DNA of 64,000 nt from Balanoglossus misakiensis (lineage: Eukaryota > Hemichordata). The stretch covers positions 2,976,001 through 3,040,000 of the forward strand of contig CM082598.2 in the NCBI GenBank assembly GCA_040954595.2, written 5' to 3'. This document shows, in pieces, positions 51,526 through 63,060 of the stretch. The notes beneath the pieces are model-generated. The model worked only from the letters and a program-made list of their open reading frames with translations. It made no database searches and had not been told where the DNA came from. How positions within the stretch are numbered: position 1 is the first letter of the stretch; each line of letters opens with the position of its first letter. The translations under genes and the position numbers were made by a program.

Positions 51526-53531
51526 TATGACCTTGTCCTTAGCCGTGTCCCATTATGCAAATTACTCAACCATGTTCGTTTGTAATTGACACAATGTACA
51601 CACGAAATTGATACATTCAACATTTCCGATAAAATAAAATAGGCAGTAAAGCCATATTTATGCTAACGGCTTACCTGTTAAATGAAACATCATTTAGAAC
51701 CGTTCATTCTCGTCGCAATGACGTCTGTATCCCTGTTATTGAGTTGAATGTTATAAAAAATGTCGTCTGCTACAGCGCGACAGACAAACACGCGAAAGTT
51801 GGCTCCGCGAAAGCACACAATTTTCAACGGAGCGGCAGTGGTCGAGGGCGAAGATTCACTCCATTTTGAACGTCGAAATCCAAACTGCAGAACATTCCTT
51901 GATATCCAGTAAATGTTTATCACAAAACAGGAACGATATCCAATGTTCAACATGCACGCGACGTCGGCAACTTGCAACATTTTGTGGGACGAACATTTTT
52001 GCTAAATTGTAGCGGTTGCTTCATACTGTCGCGATTCCAGACATGATAAATAACGTCCGCGAATATATTATATAAAAAAGGATAACTTTCCAACACGTCT
52101 TCTGGGATTATATCCAAAATAACGGGCAAGAAAGACGGCCTCGCGTAAATATTCCTACCTGTTGCATGCATAATTAGCTTGACATGTGCGCAGTGTACAC
52201 AGCGCACCCAGCGGTGGGGAAAAACGCAATGCTATCGTTTGTCACCCCCACCCCCTCCTCTCGTCAGTCCCGGTACAGTCTCAGCGTTTTTTAACAGTTT
52301 GATATTTTTATGTAAAGGATTTATCCCAAATTTGCACAATTTGATTTACAGCACAGCATATAGTAGCCGCGAAAGGGGGGGGGGGGGGTATTAACATGGC
52401 TTCTTGTATGCAGGATAAATGTAAACTTTCCAAAGTTAACCTTTTTTAATGTTTGTGGCACTTTTCAAGGATTCATTTCCATATATTCCAGGTCTGGCTG
52501 GCGGACACTATACTGGGGGGATATGGTCAAATACTTCTCCAAAAAATATAAAGTTCAATATTAAATTTAATATACATATACAGTAATGAATAAGTACATA
52601 TTTGGCAAAAAATATACAAGTACACTTCATATAAATCACATTCTCAATGAAAATGAATTGTATTGCCTCCAAATATTGCATAATGTATGCATTTCATATC
52701 ATACAAATAGCATCACAGGACAACATGTGATTTTTTAACTATGGTAACGTCTAGATCTAGCTTATCCCTACAGATAAAGATACATGGTCACTATCAGAAA
52801 TTAGAATTTCATAACATTCTACATTTCTTATTTCCTATACATGTATATACATATTTTATTATCTATCTCTATATTGGTTACTTTAGAACATGGAAAGGTC
52901 AAATGCCAGGGGTCCAATGTCACTAGAAAAGGCAATCTACTTCACCATGAATTCAGAATTTTGTCAGGTGGATATTTACTGTACACAGGTCAAAGGTTAG
53001 ACATCTACTTCTGCTAGTACTACAATATCAACATAGCTCTTGATGCACAAGCGCATTAAGCTTCTTTCATATATTTATATAATTTATTATCTATACATGT
53101 AGTTCTACTATAGCTGCCTTAATAAATTGGCAATGGTCTGCTTTGAGAGATCAAACACTAAATACTAGTATAACATTTGTTTCACGTCTGCATATGTACA
53201 TGCAACACCTACCATCTAATCTTATAATTCATAAGCCGGGGTCAAATGTGAAGGGTCACTTACAATCATACAATAGCACATAATGTCAAAGACATGATTC
53301 AATCATGCTCACGTGTTTACAACTGAAACATTAAGTTTCATATGATATTCAGGTGGCTGCTTTGGGGAATACGTTTGGTACGTTTCCTGGCATTCTGTTG
53401 GTCGGAAATTTCAGTACTGCTCAGGTTTTTACTGAATATGAAAAAAAGTTTTAACATGTTGCTGTTCTTCAGGTTAACTTGAGAGGTCACGTTTTGGATT
53501 CTGCTGATATCAAAGACTCGATTTTCAATGT

Positions 53532-56500
53532 TCAAGAGTTCTTCATGGCGGCGATGCCTACACTGACCCCCAGCGCCAGAGCCGCTGCTGAACTGACGCT
53601 GAACCATGGTGCTGCCTCTGTCTGGGTGCTCATTTCCTGCGTCACTACCTCTGACCCCTGACCTTCCACCCCTGCATCGGACCCTCCAACACCACCAGAT
53701 TCAGTGTCGGAGATATTAATCCCTAGCATGGCTGCCACCACGTCGCTGTTGTCGAATTCCAACTCGGGACTCGGCATGTCTTCGTCCGAGGTCTGCGTGC
53801 TAACACACAGGCTCGGACCCCCGTCGGGCTTTCCAGACGGCTGACACAAAAGAGTTTTCTGGTCATCCACCACGGAGGGTGGTATAGTATCCACATTGGA
53901 ACTGTAACCAGATTCGGTCTCAAGCAAGGTGTCGACATCCAGGCTTTGCATACCCCCGTCAAAGTCGCATCTTTCCGGTAAAACTCCGCGAGGCACCGAC
54001 TGCCCCGGGCCACACCTCTCAAAGTTGCTAGGCGTGCCCCGCAACAGGTTGCTAGGCGTAACCCGGTGGGGTTTTCCCGGAATGAGGAACGGCTGACCCA
54101 GCTCTTTCCAGGACGGGCTAGGGGGTCCGGTACTGGGGTCGCTCACCTCCGAACCGGAGGACTTTCTTGGAGGTAGAGTAAGATACAAACCATCCGACCA
54201 GGGAGAGTTTGGGATGGACTGATCGCTAGGAGTGCTGTACAGCTCAGCATCATCTTGAGTCATCCTGTACACAGCCTCCTGCAAAATAATTACATTGTAC
54301 AATAATTGATGAGTGACTAGAATGCCATTCATTGATACATCCCTTACAAAAAACATTCTGTAGACATCTATAGAATTCTATAGCCTATTGAATTTCTATA
54401 GAAGTTAATAGAATTTCTATGGACATCTATAGATTTCTATGTAGTTTTGGACCTGTTTTCTTTTGAATACATGTACATGTATTATAGAAGAATCAAAATC
54501 TATAGAATGCTACAGAAATCTATAGAACATTTTTTGTAAGGGATGGAACGTTATAAACATCTCTGTTGTAACTTTTGGCTGTTTTCACCATTTTACTCTC
54601 TGTATCAACAGCTGTTTTAGATCTGGAGAATGAATTCAAATCAAAACTCAAACTTACCCATCCTCCTTGTTGAATGATGAAATTGGCCATGTTCTCTTCG
54701 ATCAATTTCACACTGTATTCCGTCAGTCGACCAATGCCTCTCTCTCCCTTCTTCACCAATCCAAATGCAACATGGCGGCTAAAATTCAACACTGATGCAA
54801 CCTGCCAAATAATTTACAAATACATCTGGATGACATGAGAATGCCATATAAATTTGTTGATTGATTAATTGATTGATTGATTGATTGATACAAATATTGA
54901 TTAGGCAACGCAAGCACAAATATCTGTTGTTCAAATGTCGCTCTTTAACCCTTTCACTGCCATGGTTCAGTCCAAACCCATTGTTTTCTATGGTAAGGTT
55001 GGACCTCTAAAAGAGGGAACTGGGGGTGAGAGGGCTAGAGGACAACCTTCAGAGACCACGTTCACCATCCCTACAGAGTGAGACGCGAACTTGCCTGATG
55101 CCAACCGCTGGAGGTCGTATCGCTCTCGATAACGTCCTTGGCCGCTTCCTTGAAGACGTCGTAGGTCACGTTCGCCGGTGGGAGTCCCAACAGCTTCCTG
55201 ACGGCCGAGTTGAGTTCCCGTTGGTGTTGGTGTTCCTGCATGATCTGGTCGCCGATTGCGGCTATCCGACTGGCCACGATCGCCTCTGGACTCGGTGGCG
55301 ACAGAATCCTGGGACTTGCCGTCCAAACTCTTGGTGATGCTGCAGGATACAAATGTCCAACAAAATGCAAATCAGTCGAACAATTATCCCGGCAATTTTC
55401 CGGGACAGTTCTGGGGTTTCTCTGATGGTTTTCAGGGAGAAGTTATGTAAAATATGCCTTCTTTACTTTCATTTTATTTTACCCACAGCAGTTTCGCCAA
55501 TCTGCCAAGAAACAGCCCACCCAAAGTTTTTAACATTTGTTTAGTTCAGATCCCTAAGCCACAGCCGAGAGAAATAGTTATGAATAGTTAATAAAACTGA
55601 TAGCAAACAAAATAAAAACAAACCTTCAAGCAACACAAGAGAAAGAAAGTTGACAGTTATCAAATCTTCTCGCAGGCAATGTCACTGGGGAGTTATGACA
55701 AACTAAGGAAAAGTGAAAGAAAAAAATAATAATGAAGTGCTCAAAAATGAACTTGAAACTTGTCACTTGTGAGACCATGCACACCCTTGAAACTTGTCTT
55801 TTAGAGCATTCCGATGATACAGACAAAGGCACACTGGACTGAACCACTCTACTCATGGGTAGAAACTTACGGCAGCCTCGCTCCTCATCCAAAGCATCCA
55901 GCTGTTGCGAGAGCTCTTCTCTCAGCGGCATGACGAGGCGCGTCAGCTGAGATTGTTTGCCGCTGACCTCGCGGTGGTCACGGTTACTGTTGTCGGACGG
56001 TTCCACGTATTCCTCGATGACGAACTTTGGCGTTCCTTGGCTCTGTCCCTGTGAACTGGACTCTGAAATCTGACGCTCTGCTTGCTCTGAAAAATTTGTA
56101 CATTAATCTCTGTTATACAGTCCTGTTTTTTTAACTTGAGAAGCAAACTATATTTAAAATGTTAACCTTTGTTAAAAGGACAGATTTGCTCACTTTTTGT
56201 ATTATTTTTGTCCCTCTTACCCTCTCACTCCAGTTTCCCATTTTACAGGTTCAACTTAACCTTAGAAAATAATAGATTTGGAGTAAACCATGGAAGGGTG
56301 TAGGGTGGTAATTTGAGTTGGTTATTTTACTATGCATCTCACTGTCAGCCTAGGTTTAGAAAATAGGAAATGAGCACTTCATCAAGACTGTACCTTTAGC
56401 GAGTTCTTCTGCTTCGGTCACCAACTGTCCTTCCTCCTCACAATCATCCACAGTGTTGGAATCACACGCGATATCTGACTCTTCCAACTCCAAACGGCCG

Positions 56501-56902
56501 ACGACTTGCAACTGGCTGTCCGGAGAACTTGTAGACCTCATCACATCCTCTTCCTCGTCATCGTGGCCGGAACTGTCGTCCCGATCTTCGTTTTCCGAAC
56601 TATCGGACTCCAGTTCCAGACTCGGCGGCACCAAACCCATATAGCTGAAAGTGCATGCAGTGTACACAGTTGAGAAAGCTACCAAATAATTTGACGTTGC
56701 CCGCAGGATATTAAAACAGGAAAACTCAAAGGGTAAAAACCTGTAGCAGGGATTTTTCATGACTCCACCTTAACCAGCTTAGTACAACAAACGATATCAC
56801 CCACCTTAACACCACGTATTTGGTCTCATTATGAAAACCGTCCGTTGCCATGGCGTCAGGTTCTTCACGCTCTGTTCTCTTCAAGGCCTCTTCCTCACTC
56901 AT
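53532..56902 (-). CDS. BCL2L13: Bcl-2 family protein, BCL2L13 (Bcl-rambo) homologue
   Basis: Probable mitochondrial outer-membrane Bcl-2 relative; the vertebrate protein acts in apoptosis and mitophagy. Exons in transcript order: 56902-56805, 56644-56394, 56086-55871, 55339-55095, 54801-54658, 54278-53532; phases close at 566 residues (human about 485). Near the N terminus GFHNETKYVVLSYMGLV nearly equals the human sequence. Exon 4 has a BH3-like ASRIAAIGDQI and NVTYDVFKEAAKDVI; exon 5 ends in the BH2-like NFIIQQGGW, followed by a phase-0 intron. A long Ser/Pro-rich acidic tail leads to a C-terminal hydrophobic anchor (about SSAAALALGVSVGIAA) and MKNS. The intron after exon 4 uses a GC donor (CAG|GCAAGT). 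The start ATG lies four bases after a possible 3' splice site, so an upstream untranslated exon is likely. Confidence 0.9.
54341..54542. mobile_element. MITE with CCCTTACAAAAAA termini
   Basis: 202 bp in the last intron of the BCL2L13 homologue. Left end CCCTTACAAAAAACATTCTG; the reverse complement of the right end reads CCCTTACAAAAAATGTTCTA. AT lies on both outer sides. The interior is packed with the palindromic TCTATAGA and TTCTATAG motifs. The superfamily is not clear. Confidence 0.7.
54945..55037. mobile_element. TTAA-flanked MITE family, copy 5
   Basis: TTAACCCTTTCACTGCCATG at the left, GGGGGTGAGAGGGCTA at the right (decayed). The interior TTGTTTTCTATGGTAAGGTT and GGACCTCTAAAAGAGGGAAC match the family. 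It lies in the GC-AG intron of the BCL2L13 homologue, about 60 bases from the GC donor. Confidence 0.7.
56217..56309. mobile_element. TTAA-flanked MITE family, copy 6 (diverged)
   Basis: TTACCCTCTCACTCCAGTTT at the left; the interior retains AACCTTAGAAAATAATAGAT and GAGTAAACCATGGAAGGGT. It lies in intron 2 of the BCL2L13 homologue and is more decayed than the other copies. Confidence 0.5.
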
Positions 56903-58441
56903 CTCCCTGGTGATGAGAGACAAAAAATTATCTATTAAGTTTGTATTTTGAGTAAGTTGGGCCAAAAAATTACAAGGAAATCTGAATGAATGAATACATG
57001 GTGTGATCCTTCGAAATCCTCAATGAAAATCACGATTTCTCATTCATTCAATAATTCGTCACTGTTTTACACAAATTTCTCGTTCGATCAACAAAATACC
57101 GCACCGGGATTTAATTACTGATACTTTCTATTGTTTCCAAATTACCCATCTTCATTGTAACGAGGGAAATAAACATCGCGAGGCTCTGAATTTCCGAAAT
57201 TTGGATGAATTGAACCGATCTTGAAATGAAACACAAGGCGACTTCAGTGTGCCGAGGTCACGTCGAGGTCACCCGGGTCCTTGGTGGAGGTCATCACAAA
57301 CGAACATACATTTTTCGACAACGAGCGCTTAAAATGCCACACTGATACACCTTAACGCTTCTTCATAACCTATGCAGTCGGTATGGTGTTTAACAATATT
57401 AAATAACAGCGATATAACGATAAAAATCGGATGGGATACAACCTACCCTTACGGCCTTAGAACACCGCCATTGTGAATGGTGTATCTTGGGAATGTAGAC
57501 AAATGAACATCGCGTCATCGCCAGATACGTACGTGACCTGGGATCCTTCACAAGTTTCTGGCATAGGCGGAGGCCTCTACCAAGCGCCGTGTGATTCATA
57601 TAGTCTATGAAAATATTCGATTATGAGTATTACTTGCTACACATTTTGGCGACAAGGTCGGAAACGAGATAAATCGCCATCTCTGGAAACTTTTTGGTCC
57701 GAAATTAATATTATAGCCCAGAGGGACTGTGCCCTTGCATACACGTCATGCCAACACTTTCTTTTTCGTTCCTTCTTCTTTCTCTCTCTCTTTCTTTCAT
57801 TCATACACCTATCAATCCAGTCAATAAACGCATTTCATTTATAAAACGAAGTTTGTTGCGAATAAAAACTCTGCCGCTGGTATACTTTGTCCTGGTCACG
57901 TACTCGCGTGGTTTAGGCCTAATTATTGTGACTGTAAGACTAACTATTGAATTCTGTTGACACTTTCCACCTTTAAATAGTCGTCCGGATATAGCCCTCA
58001 CAATAGAAATAATTATGGAAAGAGTTTTTGAGGGCTTATGAACAAATTAAACGGTGAAGTGTTTACAACTAGATGACGTTCAAGCATAGATACTGTAGTA
58101 AGTACAGTGGTCTACGATCGATACCGAATCTTGCAAAGGCATATTTTTCTTTAAATTTCACGATCGTATCAAAAGCTGGTCCAAGTTTTACGGAGGAAGT
58201 ATTTCTTAACATATTCAACCGCTGGAATCCTGAATGGTATTCAGAGAAGCATATTTAAAACATTGTATTTGTAATATGCTAGAATTCCATTTGCTGAGAT
58301 TTCACACAGCAGATTCTAACGTCTTCAGCGTCTGATGGTAGGCAATTAATGAACTCCCCCCCCCCCCAAAAAAAAAAAGAAACGAAAGTATTTGCAGACG
58401 AGTTTGAATGAGTTGACAATGGTAATCATCCCAGTCACAGC
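56903..58441. other. Upstream region of the BCL2L13 homologue
   Basis: Likely holds the promoter and any untranslated first exon of the minus-strand gene. A CpG-richer patch lies around 57230-57560. No gene is seen on the plus strand. A C tract followed by an A tract lies at 58357-58379. Confidence 0.4.
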
Positions 58442-58554
58442 TCCCCAGTGGCACAATCGGTTAGCGCGCCGTACTTATATGACAGTGCAAGGCGACGTCC
58501 ATTGCTGCATAGAGAGTAATGCGGAGGTTGTGAGTTCGAGCCTCACCTGGGGAA
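58442..58554 (+). tRNA. tRNA-Ile (anticodon UAU) with an intron
   Basis: Acceptor TCCCCAG (58442-58448) pairs with CTGGGGA (58547-58553), discriminator A at 58554. D arm GCAC-AATCGGTTA-GCGC with one A-C mismatch. Anticodon stem CCGTA (58469-58473) pairs with TGCGG (58520-58524). The loop holds anticodon TAT at 58476-58478, interrupted after position 37 by an intron of about 39 bases (58480-58518). T arm GTGAG-TTCGAGC-CTCAC (58530-58546). A T-rich terminator (CTTTCTTTTTG) follows. Box A (TGGCACAATCGG) and box B (GGTTGTGAGTTCGAGCC) are present. tRNA-Ile(UAU) genes of animals normally carry an intron at this place. Confidence 0.9.
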
Positions 58555-59344
58555 CTTTCTTTTTGTTGTCATGACTTCAAAAACATCGCGTGCAAAATTT
58601 CAAACAAATATTTTTTTTTAATTCAGAAGCCAGTCGGGAATGCTGGACAGGTGTATTGTTATTTTGTATTCAGAAATGGTATTTTTTTTACAAAAATATG
58701 ATTCATATAGTGGGTGGATGGGTAATTTTCATATCCCCCCACGACACAGCTACGTTTGAACAGCTAGGATAAACCACGTACATGTATAAACGGAGTACAC
58801 TAAATGATGCATTAAAACAAAATTTTATATCAATAGCATCATTCAACTTGGAGAAGGGTGACGCAGGGATGTATTGTTTGTGGATAATGATTAGTGAAGT
58901 TTTCCCGTCGATTTTAAAATTACAGGAAGGGCACGTTCTTGTGCATTGTATCACATCGGTAGAGAAGAACAAATAAACAGGTGCGGTGCTTTACAGTGTC
59001 TTCATTCCTTTATTTCATGTCATGAACTTGCCACAAACATAGGACAATGCAGTTTAGTGGTTCTACAGAGAAAAAACACAAATGCAGCTATTTAGACACG
59101 ATATCTTTAAAGTGACGTACATACCAAATTTGCGACGTGGACAAATTCAATACACACAATGAATTAGGTCTTTTTATTTCACTTTGGCAAATAGCTAATT
59201 AACCATGTTCAGGTGAAACGTTTAAAACAAAGGATGTCAATTCACCGCAGTGCTTATAAAAGCGTTAACGGTGCACTTGGCAGTACAAGCAATCTATCTA
59301 CGGTACCCGCGGCTGCAGACTCTCAAAACATTTACAGAGTAATC
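58555..59344. other. Spacer and promoter region of the first peptide gene
   Basis: AT-rich spacer after the tRNA gene. The only clear signal is the TATA box at 59255 belonging to the peptide precursor gene. Confidence 0.5.
59255..59262 (+). promoter_or_regulatory. TATA box of peptide precursor gene 1
   Basis: TATAAAAG followed by CG, exactly 90 bases before the start codon. The paralogous gene has TATAAAAGCG at the same distance, which supports both as real core promoters. Confidence 0.75.
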
Positions 59345-60228
59345 ATGAAGCTTGTTCTTATATTCGCCACACTGTTTGCGGTCGTTCTGATAACCCAGGT
59401 TGAGGGCCAAGGGGACGAACCGGTAAGTACATACCACAGGACTTCTTCAAAAGTCCGAATTCCCAGCAGTAGTGACATTTTAGGATCGCCGACATGTGGC
59501 GCAGTTCTGAGAAACGTCAGAGATGCGGACAATTAGTATAGGGTCAGCGCCCGAGCCAAGTAAATTGTTTGGTGCGTCCAAAGACAAAGACTCTTTGTCT
59601 GTGGTGCGTCGATGTTGCACACCTGTTCCGTGGCCGCATGGCGTAAATGACGCAATCACGAGTGTTTTGGTTGGCCTGTGTCAAATGTGCGCAACGTAAT
59701 TGACCAATCAGAATTGCGCAGGGGGTCTAAATTAATTGGCCGAACCATGGTGATAGCTTATTGTCACCTGTGTCCGTCATTGTATGCTGTCCGAACTGTT
59801 TGTCCGCACTGCAATTTCTGTTTTGGGCTGACTCTGAACAACGCTGTTGCCACAGCGGTGAAGCAAGTGTATAAACACAAATGCGCTCTAAAATATATCT
59901 ACTGCTACAAAAGCTTCTACACACCCTTTCTTTCAACCTGTAAATAGGAAGTGAAAGATACTGACCTGTTAGAAGACTTTGAAGAATATCTCAAGTCCAG
60001 ACAGGAGGAAACGCCAATGAGGAAAAAATGTAAGCAGTTAGATTATGTTGTTGCTGTTGTTGTTTTTGTTGTCATCGTCCACAAACAGTCTTGGCATGAG
60101 ATTAGTGACTTTTTACCAAGAGGGTGACCGGTGAGAAACAAAAAAACTTCTACATGTATTCAGAAACACATTCTAACACCTTTTCTAATCATTCCACAGC
60201 TTGTTGGAAGTCTCCATGGAGATGTTGA
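59345..60228 (+). CDS. Small secreted peptide precursor 1 with C-terminal Cys-loop peptide
   Basis: Exons 59345-59422, 59948-60029 and 60200-60228 splice in phase to a 62-residue precursor. Residues 1-21 are a signal peptide (MKLVLIFATLFAVVLITQVEG). An acidic propiece follows (EVKDTDLLEDFEEYLKSRQ). A basic site RKK precedes the C-terminal SCWKSPWRC, so cleavage would release a 9-residue, positively charged, Trp-rich peptide with two Cys able to close a ring of eight residues. The stop follows directly, without a Gly for amidation. The plan resembles neuropeptide precursors of the somatostatin/urotensin II type (C-terminal Cys ring with Trp-Lys) but also small antimicrobial peptides. I recognise no exact family. 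It has a close tandem paralogue at 61542 and its own TATA box. Confidence 0.72.
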
Positions 60229-61541
60229 GCGCGTTTATCCCACACTGCCGGAATCAAGCAAACTTCCTCTGACGACGGATAAATGAAGCCAAATTATATC
60301 TTAATTAATCCCAGGGAATATTGACAATTCTTGTGTGAGAGTCTTTCAAACAATTAAGGAATTTGACAATTTGTCAGATAATTGTGTATCTTTGCTACAA
60401 AACGTTTTCTCATAACTTCACATCAACAACTCTTTGAAGAAAAGAAATGTCTCGAAATGTAATCCTTATAACTTATTTTGTTCTTTTTCTTTGACTGCCC
60501 GGCGATTTTACTAGTTTAATACTTATTTAATTCGCACCTGTTTTTTGTTGTAGTTGACAAAGAAATGAAAATATAATACATTTATGCCAACCTCGTCAGT
60601 AAAAATGATTCGGCAATACAGTTCTGAATAGTACCACTAAGCATACATTATGAGGTCTTGAGTTTTATTTATATAGTGTCGACTTTTGTTTGAGAGAGAG
60701 AGAGAGAGAGGGGGGGGGAGAGAGAGAGATGACATCACACCGCGGTTGCCCCGTTTTCGTCGCCACGGATTTTTTGTCTAAATCCGTTGTTTTCTCAGAC
60801 AAAGTTTTGTCTCGACTGAGGGAACTATATGGGTGAAGCTGTTTGCTTTTCTCCCTGACTATGATTGACAAAGTATTCAACGAAGCATCCAGGGACCCGT
60901 AACGTCATACAAAATATTATTTTACTTTCAAAAGTTCTGCAATATTTTCCTGATTGGCTTGTTCAACCCTGGGGAAAAGATCCTGAATGGTTTATCTGAG
61001 AACGTGTTGTAACTGTGACGACAGCACAGCACCAATTAATATTAATTGAATAATTTTTCCGGAAGTTTAAAGCATTTTTCGAGCAGGGTTTAGAGCCTGG
61101 AACGACGACAATTAGTAAAGTATACGCATCGGTTTGGCCTCTGGTTGAAGAAACGGCACGTTCCTGAGTATTGTGTCGCGTAAATGTGGTACCACTTCCC
61201 AGGAAGAAAACAGCCCTTCGTGCTTCGATGACGAGCCGCAAAACGTGAGATTCGTGGCTCTACAGACAAAATCAGTGTACGGACTTTGTGAAAAGACAGA
61301 GTATACCCTTTACAGTGTTTTAAAACGCACGTGGAGCACATTGTATGCACAAAGACTGCGGGACCGGGTTTCGTGACTGTCAATTAACCAGATGCGTTTT
61401 CAACTGGACCATTCGGCACGAGTGACAATAACAACCAGTGAAGTGTTTATGTATAAAAGCGGCTTTGGTTTGAATTGCATGCTGCATATTTTCGCAGAAT
61501 TCGAACCTGTTGCCTGACCTTCTATTTCACTGACAGAAACC
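60229..61541. other. 3' flank of peptide gene 1 and promoter of peptide gene 2
   Basis: AT-rich with a GA/G tract at 60693-60730. The paralogue's TATA box lies at 61452. No further gene is supported. Confidence 0.5.
61452..61459 (+). promoter_or_regulatory. TATA box of peptide precursor gene 2
   Basis: TATAAAAG followed by CGG, 90 bases before the ATG at 61542, the same spacing as in the tandem paralogue. Confidence 0.75.
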
Positions 61542-62055
61542 ATGAAGTACGTTGTTATACTCATATCCCTGTGTGTACTCGTTCTTGTAAGCCAGGCCCG
61601 TAGCGACGAGAGAAAATATGATGACGACGACGATGACGTCGACATGGTAAGTACTTCTAAGCAAAATTTTCTCTCGTGTGCGAGCGATTTTTTATCGAGT
61701 TTTATTTTTGTTACTTTAGTGTCGTTGAGCAAAATATCCAACGTGTTTGACGTTTTTTCCTGGGTGAAGAAAATTACTCAAAACTGCCACACACGATAGG
61801 AAATAGTTAAACAAAGTTCACTGAGTGGTTTTTTTAACTCATATATTTTCTATGGTGTGCGATAGTATTTATGTAGCTAGCTATCTATGTATCTATCTAT
61901 GACTACGGTTACTGCTAATACTACCTTCCAAATACATGTACTAGTATCCTTTCTTTCAACTTGTAAATAGGGAGTGAAAGATACCGACGTGTTGGAAGTG
62001 ATCGAAGACTATCTCAATGCCAGGCAGCTGGAAGAAACGCCCAAAAGAAAAAAAT
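61542..62055 (+). CDS. Small secreted peptide precursor 2 (paralogue, 3' exon not found)
   Basis: Exon 1 (61542-61646) encodes a signal peptide (MKYVVILISLCVLVLVSQA) and an Asp-rich stretch. Exon 2 (61971-62055) encodes GVKDTDVLEVIEDYLNARQ, LEETPKRKK and ends one base into the next codon, as in gene 1. The sequence before exon 2 (CTTTCTTTCAACTTGTAAATAG) is almost the same as before exon 2 of gene 1, so the pair arose by tandem duplication. By analogy a short third exon should carry the Cys-loop peptide after KRKK. I could not find a convincing one between 62056 and 64000. It may lie beyond the window, have been displaced by the insertion at 63061, or be lost. Confidence 0.62.
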
Positions 62056-62109
62056 GTAAGCAGTAAAACTTTTGCTAATCGTGTTGTTGTTATCGTTAGA
62101 GCATACACA

Positions 62110-62144
<35 letters not shown>

Positions 62145-63060
62145 CGTGAATTACTATACCATCGAGGCCATATGCATGTTTTGGACCGTGCGTCCGAGAA
62201 CCCAATTCCTCTTCGAGGACCTGAGATATAGTCCTCGAAGGTAACATAAGCTGTATCGGCCTAAGACCCCCTAAGAGTGTTGTAAAATTAATTTGAAGCT
62301 AGTCCTCGATTGTGCGCGAGTGTATGATGTCGTCTGTTTCAGCACACACATTTTCATCGAGTGCCATTTTGGGACTTGGGCGCCCCCTACACACAATCGC
62401 CTTATACACACCAACTCGTATGGCGCCTGGGTAGGATCTGACCGAAGTGTGTGTATTCAAATCTGGTAAGTTTTCAAAGTTTTCATGTCGTAAAGTTTAC
62501 AAAAAATGTGAACAAATTTACAAGTTCGTCAGTGCACAGGCCTAGGAGGGAAATTTAAACATTTAACAGCCAAATTTAACTGAAATAAGAACTACACGAG
62601 GTCAGAAAAATACGATAGCTTTACTAATACATAAACTCCGCACACTGGACATGTATAAGTCTTGGTCACGTTCATTGGCAGCCATTTTGTTTTGGATAAA
62701 TTGACACGTTACACATATGATCAAGCTATCTTTCGGGAAACAAGCTCTGTGGCCCTACAGTCTCAAATATATTAGCACAGCCTCTATTTTCAGTTCCTGT
62801 CCACTGACATGATAAATTTCTAAACTGAGCAAACCGTTGATCGCGATTTCGGGTTTGTTACTAAATATAGCTGCACGCGCGTGACTTTCAGACAAAAATG
62901 CTGAAATTCGGACAAATTTTGTTGTATGTGCGGCTGTTGTTGCAGCTTGTAGTCTCAGTCATCAATTGATACAAATAAGTGTGACGCTAAATAGCAATTA
63001 TAACACTCGCAGGTTTTATTTTCGTCGTTTATGCGGAAAATGTGGACAAATGTTTATTTA
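62056..63060. other. Region 3' of peptide gene 2 exon 2
   Basis: Contains a GT repeat at 62115-62141 and a small perfect hairpin at 62211-62240. Several AG sites occur, but none opens a frame resembling the peptide exon of gene 1. Confidence 0.45.
62211..62240. repeat. Short perfect hairpin
   Basis: CTTCGAGGAC and GTCCTCGAAG, ten-base perfect arms around a loop of ten. It has no T tract and no known context, so its role is open. Confidence 0.7.

Larger units (their letters stand above)
50931..53531. other. Spacer between PTPMT1 and the BCL2L13 homologue
   Basis: Contains a near-perfect 39-base palindrome (51183-51221) and a small inverted-repeat element (51444-51525). Positions 51700-52260 are richer in CpG than the flanks but hold no convincing gene. 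There are C and G tracts at 52244-52260 and 52376-52388. The 3' UTR of the BCL2L13 homologue occupies the right side. Confidence 0.5.

Noticed and set aside
51690-52207. CpG-richer region with short minus-strand frames
   Set aside because: Could be a promoter-like patch but no exon or core promoter can be supported.
62339-62470. Possible third exon of peptide gene 2 after TTTCAG
   Set aside because: The in-phase translation has no Cys-loop and no likeness to the exon of gene 1.
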